From: Enterobacter sp. kpr-6
Lineage (GTDB): Bacteria; Pseudomonadota; Gammaproteobacteria; Enterobacterales; Enterobacteriaceae
Reading direction: 5' to 3'
Assembly: GCF_900116015.1 (NCBI RefSeq)
Contig: NZ_FOYH01000002.1
Coordinates: forward strand, 546,365-610,364
Length of the DNA stretch: 64,000 bases
Shown here: in pieces, positions 52,221 through 60,594 of the stretch
Layout of the letters: each line of letters starts with the position of its first letter
Numbering within the stretch: the first letter of the stretch is position 1
The notes under the pieces: model-generated
What the model was told of the DNA's origin: nothing
The model's database searches: none
Seen by the model: only the letters and a program-made list of their open reading frames with translations
Program-made: the position numbers and the translations under genes

Positions 52221-53321
52221 TTATTGCCACCAGGCGCTGAACTGCTGCGACGCATCAGCCGCATGAACAGGTTCGCCCAGTCGCGGTGTGAGTAGCCGGT
52301 AGTTGCGGCCTTCACTGGCGGCAGCCAGCCGTTTGTACGGATCGTCCCAGGTGTGTTTTGCCAGCACGAAGCGCCCGGAATGCCCCGGTAAAATCGCGCG
52401 GGCATTGAGATCCACCGCCGCCTGCGCGGTTTCCTCCGGCATCATGTGGATGTACTTCCAGTCCTCGTCGTACTGACCGTTTTCCAGAATCGCTAAATCC
52501 ACGCTGCCAAACTGCTCGCCGATGGCTTTGAAATGCGGGCCGTAGCCGGTGTCGCCGCTGTAGTAGACCTTGCGCTGTGGCGTCACGAACATAAAACTGC
52601 CCCACAGGGTCTGGTTACGCTTTAAGCCGCGCCCGGAAAAATGTCGCGCGGGCAGGACGTGAATGCTTAACGCGTCGTTGATTTTTACCGTCTGGTTCCA
52701 GTCCGCCTCGTGGATAATTTCCGGGCGCATGCCCCAGTAGCGCAGGTGCGATCCGACGCCAAGCGGCGTCACCACGCGCTTCACTTTCGGTAACAGCGCT
52801 TTGATGGTGGCGTAGTCGAGGTGATCGTAGTGATCGTGGGAGATGATCAGCACGTCGATGTCGGGCATCGCCTGTGCTTTCCACGGATACTCGCCCGAAA
52901 AAGCTTTATTGAGAAAAGAGAACGGCGCGGCGTAATTGCTGAAGACCGGATCGATTAAAATCCGCTGGCCGGCAAGCTGCATATACCACGACGAGTGCCC
53001 GAGCCAGACAACGGTGTCCTCCCCAACTGGCAGAGCCGCCAGATCGGTGGCGACCATCGGCAGCGGCTGCACGGGACGCGCGTTTTCGCGTTTGGTAAAT
53101 AAAAACTCCCACCACGCCGCCAGCATATTTTTGCTGCCGGTAAAACCTGGCGTCGGTAAGGCGTTATGAAACTGGCCGTCACGATAGTGCGGCGATTTTT
53201 CCACTTCACTGAGCTGCGCGCCCTGCGGCGGCTGGCCAAAACCGGCATTCAGAACAAAAGGTAAACTGGCTGCTGCGGCAATTAACATGACAAAAACCAC
53301 GCTGAAAATGAGACGCTTCAT
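52221..53321 (-). CDS. romA: RomA, MBL-fold metallohydrolase
   Basis: RomA is the metallo-beta-lactamase-fold partner of ramA, named for its effect on outer membrane proteins. The ATG at 53321 gives 366 residues with an N-terminal hydrophobic segment (LIFSVVFVMLIAAAASLPFV), probably a membrane anchor or signal peptide. The metal-binding motif HxHxDH is present as SHDHYDHLD, with LGHSSWYMQL before it, YSGDTGYGPHF and ILPGHSGRF after it; it resembles UlaG-like and NAPE-PLD-like hydrolases. The RamR operator lies 58 bases upstream. Confidence 0.94.
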   Translation of the reverse strand: MKRLIFSVVFVMLIAAAASLPFVLNAGFGQPPQGAQLSEVEKSPHYRDGQFHNALPTPGFTGSKNMLAAWWEFLFTKRENARPVQPLPMVATDLAALPVGEDTVVWLGHSSWYMQLAGQRILIDPVFSNYAAPFSFLNKAFSGEYPWKAQAMPDIDVLIISHDHYDHLDYATIKALLPKVKRVVTPLGVGSHLRYWGMRPEIIHEADWNQTVKINDALSIHVLPARHFSGRGLKRNQTLWGSFMFVTPQRKVYYSGDTGYGPHFKAIGEQFGSVDLAILENGQYDEDWKYIHMMPEETAQAAVDLNARAILPGHSGRFVLAKHTWDDPYKRLAAASEGRNYRLLTPRLGEPVHAADASQQFSAWWQ

Positions 53322-53378
53322 AGTCCGGCCCAAAAAAAATCGTCCCTTTCCATTGGAACGATAGCGGTAAACTTGATT

Positions 53379-53398
53379 ATGAGTGAGTAAGCACTCAT
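53379..53398. promoter_or_regulatory. RamR operator (ATGAGTG-N6-CACTCAT)
   Basis: A perfect inverted repeat of 7-base arms with a 6-base spacer between romA and ramR. It has the same form as the site bound by RamR in Salmonella. Confidence 0.88.
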
Positions 53399-53513
53399 TA
53401 TAGAAAGGCGATGAAAGTCGTCAAGGTGATTTTCAAACTTTGACGCAGCGCGTTGCGATGTGCCGTTCGGCATGATTCAATCAGGGTTTTTGCCCAAAGT
53501 GAGGAAATGTGTA

Positions 53514-54095
53514 GTGGCTCGTCCTAAGAGTGAAGATAAGAAACAGGCGTTACTGGAAGCGGCGACCATCGCCTTTGCGCAATCGGGGATCACCGCCTCC
53601 ACCGCGTTAATCGCCCGCAATGCTGGCGTGGCGGAAGGCACGCTGTTTCGTTACTTTGCTACCAAAGACGATCTGCTTAACGTGCTGTATGTGCATCTGA
53701 AGTCCGATCTGTGCAGCGCGATGCTCTCCGATCTGGACCGCACGCAGACCGACGCCAAAGCCCTCACCCGTCATATCTGGAACAGCTATATCGACTGGGG
53801 AATTCGCAATCCTACCGGGCACCGCGCCATTCGCCAGCTGGCGGTGAGCGAGAAAATTACCTGCGCCACGCAGCAAAAAGTGGATGAACTGTTCCCGGAA
53901 GTGCGTGAGATGTGCCACCGTTCGGTGATGCCGGTGTTTTTATCGGAAGAGTTCCGTCTGTTTGGCGATGCGATGTTCCTGTCGCTGGCGGAAACCACCA
54001 TGGAATTTGCCAGCCGCGAACCTGAGCGCGCGGTGGATTTCAAAGCCCACGGTTTTGAAGCCATGTGGCGCGCGCTGTCAGTGGGTGACGCGTAA
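53514..54095 (+). CDS. ramR: TetR-family repressor RamR
   Basis: RamR represses the romA-ramA operon; bile acids and some drugs release it, and ramR mutations cause multidrug resistance. The GTG at 53514 with GAGGAAA upstream gives 193 residues, the same as Salmonella RamR, and the start [18 protein letters not shown] matches closely. The helix-turn-helix is [20 protein letters not shown]. No truncation is seen, so the repressor looks intact. It is divergent from romA and is followed directly by a YjbR-family gene. Confidence 0.96.
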   Translation: MARPKSEDKKQALLEAATIAFAQSGITASTALIARNAGVAEGTLFRYFATKDDLLNVLYVHLKSDLCSAMLSDLDRTQTDAKALTRHIWNSYIDWGIRNPTGHRAIRQLAVSEKITCATQQKVDELFPEVREMCHRSVMPVFLSEEFRLFGDAMFLSLAETTMEFASREPERAVDFKAHGFEAMWRALSVGDA

Positions 54096-54467
54096 ATGGA
54101 CAGCCAGGCGCTGCAACAGTGCGCGCACCGGGTGGCGCTGGAATTGCCCTTTACCGATCACTGCTGGCCGTTTGGCCCGGAGGCCGAGGTGTTTAAGGTC
54201 AACGGCAAAATTTTTATGATGACATTCAGCGCGCGCGGCCGCCCGATGGTGCTGGTCAAAGCCGATCCGCAAAAATCCCTGCTGAATCAACAGATCTACA
54301 AAAGCATTGAGCCGGGTTATCACATGAATAAAAAACACTGGATGTCGATTTACGCCGGGGACGATATCACCCCGGCGCTGGTTGAAGATCTGGTGCTGGA
54401 TTCGTGGGATCTGGTGGTGAACGGCCTGTCGCAAAAAGCACAAAAACGCCTTCGCCCCGAGCGTTAA
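54096..54467 (+). CDS. MmcQ/YjbR family protein
   Basis: A small cytoplasmic protein of 123 residues in the MmcQ/YjbR (DUF419) family, which has a CyaY-like fold of unclear role, perhaps DNA-binding. The typical start [20 protein letters not shown] and the end [20 protein letters not shown] are seen. The ATG follows the ramR stop with no gap, so both are in one transcript. Its role is unknown. Confidence 0.88.
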   Translation: MDSQALQQCAHRVALELPFTDHCWPFGPEAEVFKVNGKIFMMTFSARGRPMVLVKADPQKSLLNQQIYKSIEPGYHMNKKHWMSIYAGDDITPALVEDLVLDSWDLVVNGLSQKAQKRLRPER

Positions 54468-54483
54468 TTACCCATTCAGAAAC

Positions 54484-55347
54484 TCATCCCGGCAGTTTTT
54501 TCACCATCCGCCAGCGGAACCAGATTTGCGCCACCAGAATCAGCACGCCGCCGATGATTTTCTGCATCGGCAGTCGTTCGGCGTACCACAGCGAGGCGGC
54601 AATCACCGTCAACAGCGGTTCCAGCACCATAATGATCGCCGCGCTCGCCACGGCTGCGTGCTTCTGTCCCTGCAATTGCAGGCCGAAACGCAGCGCGGTG
54701 GCGATAAAAATGCTGGCGACCAGCCACCCGGCGGTGGTGGCAGTGAATGGCTGATCCCAGGACTCAAACAGAAGCGAGAGCACCAGCCCGGTCACGCCGG
54801 TCATCGCCAGTTGCGCGGTGGTCAGCGGGATCAGCGGCACTTCGCGGGCGGCGCGGCTGGTGTAGCAAAACGAGATCGACTGCACGAAGGCCGTGAGCAA
54901 AAACCAGCCCTGGCTGGCGTGAAAGGTAATCGGCACGTGCAGGCTTAACAGCCCCAGGCCGACAATCGCCAGCGGCAAACACTCCCAGTAAGCGCGGGCC
55001 GGGCGCACGCCCATCATCCCCCACGCCACCAGCGGCACAAACAGCATCGAGAGGCTCATGATAAACGCCCCCTCACCCAGCGACGGCGTGACCGACACCG
55101 ACCAGATCCACAGCACCATGGTCAGCGCCAGCCACGCGCCGCTGATCAGCACCTGTTTTAACTGCGCGCGCGGAATGTGCTGGCCGCGACAAAACGGCAG
55201 CAGCACCAGCGCGCCGCCGCAAAATCGCAGCGCGAGGAAAGCGAAAACCGGCATACCGGAGATGGATTCGCGGGAAAATATCCAGCCGCAGGCGGCAATG
55301 AGGGTGGTTAAGACTAAAAAGAGATCTGCTTGTCGCTGCCGGTTCAC
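54484..55347 (-). CDS. DMT-superfamily (EamA-type) transporter
   Basis: An inner-membrane exporter-type protein of 287 residues with about ten hydrophobic segments in two EamA repeats. The second ends near IIMVLEPLLTVIAASLWYAE, a typical EamA block. The substrate cannot be assigned; related proteins export amino acids or metabolites. It is 19 bases downstream of the LacI-family gene in the same direction and may be co-transcribed with it. Confidence 0.88.
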   Translation of the reverse strand: MNRQRQADLFLVLTTLIAACGWIFSRESISGMPVFAFLALRFCGGALVLLPFCRGQHIPRAQLKQVLISGAWLALTMVLWIWSVSVTPSLGEGAFIMSLSMLFVPLVAWGMMGVRPARAYWECLPLAIVGLGLLSLHVPITFHASQGWFLLTAFVQSISFCYTSRAAREVPLIPLTTAQLAMTGVTGLVLSLLFESWDQPFTATTAGWLVASIFIATALRFGLQLQGQKHAAVASAAIIMVLEPLLTVIAASLWYAERLPMQKIIGGVLILVAQIWFRWRMVKKLPG

Positions 55348-55366
55348 CGGTGTGCTCCCTGAAAAA

Positions 55367-56347
55367 CTACGCGCTAAGGCGAGAAATGTAATGCCAGTCC
55401 ATCATCACCCGTTCGGTGGGGGAATCCGGATTATCAATTTTTTTGAGCAGTAAACCGACCGCTTTGCGCCCGATCTCCTGCGACGGCTGCTCGATGGTGC
55501 TGAGCGGCGGCGACACCATCTCCGCAAGCGAGGTGCCGTCAAAACCCACCACCGCGATATCTTCCGGGATCGAAAGCCCGGCCTGGGAAATCGCCAGCAT
55601 TGCGCCTGCGGCGAGGGTGTCGGAGACGGCAAATACCGCGTCCGGGCGCACGCTGGCGTTAAGCAGTTTTTCCATCGCCGATTTGCCCGCGCTGAAACTC
55701 AGCTCGCTGGCGTACTCCACTGCCGAGTATTCAAGTTGCTGAACGTGCAGCCCGGTTTTGTAGCCGCGCTCGCGCAGACGGGCATATTTATAGCTTAAAT
55801 CATGGTTGATGAGGGCGATGCGCTGGCTTCCGCGTTCAGCCAGGCGCTCAATCACATTTTGCGCGGCGTCCACGTCGTTAATTCCCACGCAGGAGACATC
55901 GCCGGAGTCGGCGTATTCGGCGCACTGCACCCACGGGGCCTGGCCAATCAGGGCGGTCAGTTCGGGGAGTTTGCTGAAGGCGTCCATGGTGATAATGCCA
56001 TCGACGATTTTACCGGAAAGCAGTTTCAGCGCCGATTTGGAGCGTTTAACGTCCGAACCGGAATTACACAGCAGAATGCGGTAGCCGTTTTTCTCCGCCT
56101 CTTCTTCGATCCCTTTCACCACTTCGGCGCAAAAGGGGTTGCCGATATTCGACACCAGCACGAGGATCATGTAACTGCGCGCGGTGCGTAGCTGGCGGGC
56201 TAACAGGTTGGGCTGGTAGTTACTCTCTTTAATCGCCTGAAGGACGCGCTCGCGGTTCTTCGGTTTGACGGATTCGCTGTGATTGAGCACACGCGATACC
56301 GTGGCGACCGATACCCCAGCCAGACGGGCGATTTTCTGAATTGACAT
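55367..56347 (-). CDS. LacI-family regulator
   Basis: A sugar-responsive repressor. The ATG at 56347 gives 326 residues. The helix-turn-helix and hinge (SIQKIARLAGVSVATVSRVL, then YQPNLLARQLRTARS) precede a periplasmic-binding-protein-like effector domain (DGIITMDAF, VGFDGTSLAEMVSPPLSTIE). It follows the operon of MFS transporter, isomerase and dehydrogenase on the same strand and probably represses it through two GTAATCGATTAC sites. Confidence 0.93.
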   Translation of the reverse strand: MSIQKIARLAGVSVATVSRVLNHSESVKPKNRERVLQAIKESNYQPNLLARQLRTARSYMILVLVSNIGNPFCAEVVKGIEEEAEKNGYRILLCNSGSDVKRSKSALKLLSGKIVDGIITMDAFSKLPELTALIGQAPWVQCAEYADSGDVSCVGINDVDAAQNVIERLAERGSQRIALINHDLSYKYARLRERGYKTGLHVQQLEYSAVEYASELSFSAGKSAMEKLLNASVRPDAVFAVSDTLAAGAMLAISQAGLSIPEDIAVVGFDGTSLAEMVSPPLSTIEQPSQEIGRKAVGLLLKKIDNPDSPTERVMMDWHYISRLSA

Positions 56348-56398
56348 GACGACGACACATCCTGCGGTTAGCGCTTTGTTGCAGGCTACCACAAATTT

Positions 56399-56420
56399 AC
56401 AGCCCGGCGAACCGGGCTGT
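56399..56420. terminator. Hairpin between the dehydrogenase and LacI genes
   Basis: A 9-bp GC-rich stem (ACAGCCCGG and CCGGGCTGT) closes a TTCG-type loop on the minus strand. It is followed by AAATTTGT rather than a clear T-run, so it may be a weak or partial terminator that reduces read-through into the regulator gene. Confidence 0.45.
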
Positions 56421-56423
56421 GTT

Positions 56424-57575
56424 TCAGGAGCCGACCTTCACCCAGCGCTGTTGCTGGTGACTTTTCACAATCGCATCAATGATGAACATCACGCTGGCCC
56501 CCTCATGAAACGAAGCAAATTTCGCCTCGCCCGCCGGGGGCATGTTGCCTGCATGCACCGCCAGGTAGAAGTGCAGCATCATGTTTTTGAAGGCGTCCGG
56601 CCAGCCTTCAATGTGACCGCCGGGGAAATGCGCGCTGGCGGCGACATCGCGCGCCATCAGGCCGGGGTCATCGGTCAGGATCTGATTGGGCTGGCTGCGG
56701 TGTCCAATCCAGAGCTGCTGCGGCACTTCCTGATCCCAACCCAGTGAGCACTCACTACCGTTGATTTCAAAGCTGAGGCGGTTTTTGCGCCCGGCGCTCA
56801 CCTGCGACACGCTGAAACAACCTTTGCTGCCGTCGTCAAAGCGCACCAGCACCGAGCCTGCGTCTTCGGTATTGACCGGTTTGTCTTCGTACTGCGCGTC
56901 ATCCGTCGCGGCGCTGAAGGTCGCGCTGCCATTGGTGCGGGCTTTGCGCGTCGGCCAGACGATAGCCAGATCCGCCATCACCTCAACAATGCGCCGCCCG
57001 GTCACGAACTGGAGCGTGTCGCACCAGTGGGAGCCGATATCCGCCACCGCCCGCGACAGACCGCCCATCGCCGCGTCCACCCGCCAGTTGTAGTCGGTTT
57101 CCAGTAGCATCCAGTCCTGCAAATAGCTGCCGTAGACCGAAAACTGCCGTCCGAGCTGCCCGTGACGCTGCATACTGGCAGCCTGCTGCACCATCGCAAA
57201 CTGGCGGTAAACAAAGCTGACGCCGTGCACCACGCCCGCCGATTCCGCCAGCGCCACCAGTTCGCGCGCTTCCTCCGGCGTCATGCACAGCGGTTTTTCG
57301 GAAAAGACATGCTTCCCGGCGCGCAGGATCTGCCGGTTGATGTCGGCATGAAGATGATTCGGCGTGCAGTTGTGCACCACGTCCAGCCCCGGATGCGCCA
57401 GCAAATCCTCCACCGCGCCATAAGCATGGGGCACATTGAGCGCGCGCGCTTTTTCTTCAGCCGACGACAGCGAGTGATCGCACAGCGCCACCACCTGCAC
57501 AAAGCCTAAGCGACGCAGGGCTTCGATGTGCGCCGGGCCGATAAAACCGCTGCCGATAATGCCGACGTTAATCAT
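56424..57575 (-). CDS. Gfo/Idh/MocA-family oxidoreductase
   Basis: An NAD(P)-dependent sugar or inositol dehydrogenase-like enzyme. The ATG at 57575 (AGGAGA upstream) gives 383 residues. The Rossmann motif GIIGSGFIGPAHIEALRRLG is at the start; VHNCTPNHLHADINRQ and KHVFSEKPLCMTPEEAREL follow, with the catalytic Lys in EKP. It overlaps the isomerase gene by 8 bases. With the isomerase/epimerase it probably oxidises an imported sugar derivative; the substrate is unknown. Confidence 0.92.
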   Translation of the reverse strand: MINVGIIGSGFIGPAHIEALRRLGFVQVVALCDHSLSSAEEKARALNVPHAYGAVEDLLAHPGLDVVHNCTPNHLHADINRQILRAGKHVFSEKPLCMTPEEARELVALAESAGVVHGVSFVYRQFAMVQQAASMQRHGQLGRQFSVYGSYLQDWMLLETDYNWRVDAAMGGLSRAVADIGSHWCDTLQFVTGRRIVEVMADLAIVWPTRKARTNGSATFSAATDDAQYEDKPVNTEDAGSVLVRFDDGSKGCFSVSQVSAGRKNRLSFEINGSECSLGWDQEVPQQLWIGHRSQPNQILTDDPGLMARDVAASAHFPGGHIEGWPDAFKNMMLHFYLAVHAGNMPPAGEAKFASFHEGASVMFIIDAIVKSHQQQRWVKVGS

Positions 57576-58638
57576 GGGCGTCTCCTGCAAGACCCAGCAT
57601 ACGGCGCACGCTGGCGCGGTCTTCGCTGCCTGCGGCGAAATCATCAAACGCGCGTTCCGACACCGGAATAATATGGCGGCGGATAAACTCGCAGCCCTCC
57701 CGCGCCCCGGCGTCGCCCTGCTTCAGGCAGCATTCCCACTCCAGCACCGCCCAGCCGCTGTAATCGTACTGGGTCAGCTTGCTGAAAATAGCGCTAAAGT
57801 CGATTTGCCCGTCGCCCGGTGAACGAAAACGCCCGGCACGGTCGATCCACGGCTGGTAGCCGCCGTACGCGCCGCTGCGTCCGTTGATCCGGTATTCAGC
57901 ATCTTTAACGTGAAAGGCTTTAATTCGCGCGTGATAGCGGTCGATAAAGGCCAGATAGTCAATCTGCTGGAGCAGCAAATGGCTGGGATCAAAAAGCATG
58001 TTGCAGCGCGGGTGATGGTCCACAAGCTGGAGAAAACGCTCAAACGTGGCCCCGTCGTGCAGATCTTCGCCGGGATGGATCTCGTAGCAGAGATCGACGC
58101 CGTGCTCGTCAAAACAGTCGAGGATCGGCTTCCAGCGGGCGGCCAGCTCCTTAAACGCCTCGTCTAACAGTAGCGCGTTGTGCGGCGGCCACGGGTAGAA
58201 GTATGGCCACGCCAGCGCGCCGGAAAAGGTGGCGTGCGCATTCAGCCCAAGCCGGGCCGAAGCGCGTGCCGCCTGTTTGAGTTTCTCCGTGGCCCACGCC
58301 TGGCGCGCCGCCGGATTGCCGCGCACGGCGTCCGGCGCAAAACCGTCGAACGCCGCGTCGTAGGCCGGGTGCACCGCAATCAACTGCCCTTCCAGGTGGG
58401 TGGAGAGTTCGCTGATCACCAGCCCGTGCGCGGCGAGCGTGGCGAGGATCTCATCGCAGTAATCCTGACTTTCTGCGGCCTTTTCCAGATCGAAAATCGC
58501 CGGATGGTTACAGGGAATTTGCAGGGCTTTGTACCCCAGCGACGCCGCCCACTCCGCCAGTCCTTCCAGCGTGTTAAAGGGCGGCTGCCCGTCGATGAAC
58601 TGCGACAAAAAGATGCCCGGTCCCTGAATTGTTTTCAT
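57568..58638 (-). CDS. Sugar phosphate isomerase/epimerase (xylose-isomerase-like TIM barrel)
   Basis: A metal-dependent TIM-barrel enzyme related to IolE and YcjR. The ATG at 58638 (GGGAGG upstream) gives 356 residues. Metal ligands are probably the Glu in VDLCYEIHPGEDLHD, the Asp and His in NMLFDPSHLLLQ, the His in KAFHVKDAEY and the Glu in AVLEWECCLK. It lies between the MFS gene and the dehydrogenase gene in one operon. Confidence 0.9.
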   Translation of the reverse strand: MKTIQGPGIFLSQFIDGQPPFNTLEGLAEWAASLGYKALQIPCNHPAIFDLEKAAESQDYCDEILATLAAHGLVISELSTHLEGQLIAVHPAYDAAFDGFAPDAVRGNPAARQAWATEKLKQAARASARLGLNAHATFSGALAWPYFYPWPPHNALLLDEAFKELAARWKPILDCFDEHGVDLCYEIHPGEDLHDGATFERFLQLVDHHPRCNMLFDPSHLLLQQIDYLAFIDRYHARIKAFHVKDAEYRINGRSGAYGGYQPWIDRAGRFRSPGDGQIDFSAIFSKLTQYDYSGWAVLEWECCLKQGDAGAREGCEFIRRHIIPVSERAFDDFAAGSEDRASVRRMLGLAGDAHD

Positions 58639-58653
58639 ACCACCTCCCAAAGC

Positions 58654-59895
58654 TTAAGCGTGTTCTTTATCGTCATATTTAAACGAGAACAGGAAAATCA
58701 GCGCGATAGCCGCCGCTGCAAACGCCGGGATCCACCAGAAGGTGACCCAGGCTTCCGGTACGGCCTGCCCGGCCACCAGACGGTTATAGAGCGCGCCGGA
58801 AATCTGCGAGCCGAGCAGCATCCCGATGCCGTAAGTGAACATCACAATCATGCTTTGTGCCTGGCCTTTGACCTTCTCACCCGCGACGCGGTCGGTGTAG
58901 ATAAAGCCCACCACGAAGAAGAAGTCATAGCAGATCCCGTGCAGCAGGATGCCGAGATAGAGCAGGAAGCGCGCTTCTTCATTCACGCCGAGCGCAAAGA
59001 AGGCGTAGCGCACAAACCAGGCGAACATGCCGATCAGCAGCATGTATTTCACGCCCAGGCGACGGAACAGCAGCGGGATCACCAGCATGAAGACGATTTC
59101 TGACATCTGCCCGAAGGACATTGCGGTGCTGACATCCCCCACGCCTGCATCGGCCAGATATGACGCGGTGTAGGCGTAATAGGTGCCGAGCGGGACGGAA
59201 ATCAGCATGGCGCAGACGGAGAAGACGAAGAAGTGGCGGGTTTTGAGCAGCGCGAACGCGTCGGCGCAGAAGAGATCGCGCACCTGAACCGGCAGACCTT
59301 TTGCCGGCGCGGGCGTGTGCGGCAGCGTCAGGCTGTAAATGGCCAGCAGGACAGAGCTAATCGCGGCGACCATAAAAATGCCGGTGCTGGAGGCGATGCC
59401 GGTCACACCGATGAAAATCCCCGCCACGATCCAGCCGATGGTGCCGAACACGCGCACCACCGGGAAGGTTTTGTCGATGTTGGCGAGGCTGTGGAAGGCG
59501 ATGTTATTGGTTAAGGCCAGCGTCGGCATGTAGCAGAGCGTGTAGCCAAACAGCAGGCCGATGAGCAGCGCGCCGTTTTGCGCCACCAGCGCCTGCGGGA
59601 CGAACCATAAAATCACCGCGCCCACGAGGTGCATCACCGCCATCACCTTTTGCGAGGCGAAGAAGCGGTCGACCAGCATACCGAGAACGAACGGCGAGAG
59701 GATCGAGGCGATGGGACCGGCGGAGAACGCATCGCCGATCAGAAGCGCCATGTTGTGTTGGGTCATGACCAGCCCGAGGGTGACGGACCAGCTTCCCCAG
59801 ATGAAAAACTGTAAGAACATCATCAGCGACAGCCGGGGAACCAGAAGCCGGTGCTGTGCCAACTGACCTGTGCTGTGTGCGGTTGTTGACGTCAT
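58654..59895 (-). CDS. MFS transporter, nucleoside:H+ symporter (NHS) type
   Basis: An inner-membrane symporter of 413 residues with twelve hydrophobic segments. LSLMMFLQFFIWGSWSVTLG at the N-terminus is typical of the NupG/XapB/YegT group. In catabolic operons such members carry sugars or nucleosides; here the sugar enzymes downstream suggest a sugar or glycoside. It is first in the operon, under two operator palindromes. Confidence 0.9.
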   Translation of the reverse strand: MTSTTAHSTGQLAQHRLLVPRLSLMMFLQFFIWGSWSVTLGLVMTQHNMALLIGDAFSAGPIASILSPFVLGMLVDRFFASQKVMAVMHLVGAVILWFVPQALVAQNGALLIGLLFGYTLCYMPTLALTNNIAFHSLANIDKTFPVVRVFGTIGWIVAGIFIGVTGIASSTGIFMVAAISSVLLAIYSLTLPHTPAPAKGLPVQVRDLFCADAFALLKTRHFFVFSVCAMLISVPLGTYYAYTASYLADAGVGDVSTAMSFGQMSEIVFMLVIPLLFRRLGVKYMLLIGMFAWFVRYAFFALGVNEEARFLLYLGILLHGICYDFFFVVGFIYTDRVAGEKVKGQAQSMIVMFTYGIGMLLGSQISGALYNRLVAGQAVPEAWVTFWWIPAFAAAAIALIFLFSFKYDDKEHA

Positions 59896-59917
59896 TTTTT
59901 TGCCTCACTTTTAAAAA

Positions 59918-59929
59918 GTAATCGATTAC
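59918..59929. promoter_or_regulatory. LacI-family operator 1 (GTAATCGATTAC)
   Basis: A perfect 12-bp palindrome 23 bases upstream of the MFS gene start. It is the first of two identical copies spaced 32 bases apart. Confidence 0.85.
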
Positions 59930-59949
59930 AAATCGTCGTCAGATGAAAA

Positions 59950-59961
59950 GTAATCGATTAC
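59950..59961. promoter_or_regulatory. LacI-family operator 2 (GTAATCGATTAC)
   Basis: The second identical 12-bp palindrome, 32 bases (about three helical turns) from the first, so two dimers could bind the same DNA face. Confidence 0.85.
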
Positions 59962-60034
59962 AAAAAGGTTTTCCTGCGGATCGAATAGGATCTGGGAGGG
60001 GGATCACGATAAATGTTTGGCCGGGGAAAAAGCC

Positions 60035-60381
60035 CCCTCACCCCGGCCCTCTCCCCTGGGGAGAGGGAGAAAGGCGAGTCTGTGCCCGGACGGTTCCCCC
60101 TCCCTCAGCGAGAGGGAGAAAGGCGGGTCCGTGCGCAGGCTGTCCCCTCTACCTCAAAGAGAGGGAGAAAGGCGGGTCTGAGCGCGGGCTGTCCCCTCTC
60201 CCTCAGGGAGAGGGAGAAAGGCGGGTCTGTGCGCGGGCTGTCCCCTCTCCCTCAGGGAGAGGGTTAGGGTGAGGGTGAAAGCGTGGCCCCTCACCCCGGC
60301 CCTCTCCCCAGGGGAGAGGGAGAAAGGCGGGTCTGTGCGCGGGCTGTCCCCTCTCCCTCAGGGAGAGGGTTAGGGTGAGGG
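60035..60381. repeat. Intergenic palindromic repeat, block 11 (tandem array)
   Basis: At 347 bases this is the largest block. Units of a core palindrome plus the spacer GAGAAAGGCGGGTCTGTGCG are repeated in tandem about five times; two complete outer-arm pairs (CCCTCACCCCGGCCC and GGGTTAGGGTGAGGG) are present. The near-identity of successive spacers suggests recent duplication. Confidence 0.9.
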
Positions 60382-60541
60382 TGAAAATCCCCTGAAATTC
60401 CTCTCAAATTAATATCACGACTTCTCATTCCTCTCTCATTTTTATTATTCCCCCAACGCCTCTCAATCAATTAACTCACAAATCCTCTTTGTGTTTTAAA
60501 CAGACATGCCTTTTTCCTCCCCGGCCTTTATAAATTATTTC

Positions 60542-60555
60542 GTTCAGGACTGAAC
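60542..60555. promoter_or_regulatory. Palindrome GTTCAGGACTGAAC
   Basis: Two 6-base arms around GA, 40 bases upstream of the large unrecognised gene. It may be an operator. No known regulator is assigned. Confidence 0.4.
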
Positions 60556-60594
60556 ACGTGATTTTTTACCAATCGATTTTAATGGAGATATCGT

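Larger units (their letters stand above)
59896..60594. other. Divergent intergenic region: operators, repeat array, leader
   Basis: This 699-base gap holds the two LacI-type operators (59918-59961), the largest repeat block (60035-60381), a pyrimidine-rich stretch with CCTCTCAA at 60400 and 60459, and the leader of the next gene. A TATAAATTAT sequence near 60530 and GGAGA before the start are likely signals for that gene. Confidence 0.6.

Noticed and set aside
53460-53513. Upstream start that adds 18 residues to RamR
   Set aside because: The GTG at 53514 has a good ribosome binding site and gives exactly the 193 residues of known RamR; the extension matches nothing.
60035-60381. Possible CRISPR array
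   Set aside because: The units are palindromic, differ in length, share nearly identical spacers and belong to a family spread through the window; no cas genes are near.
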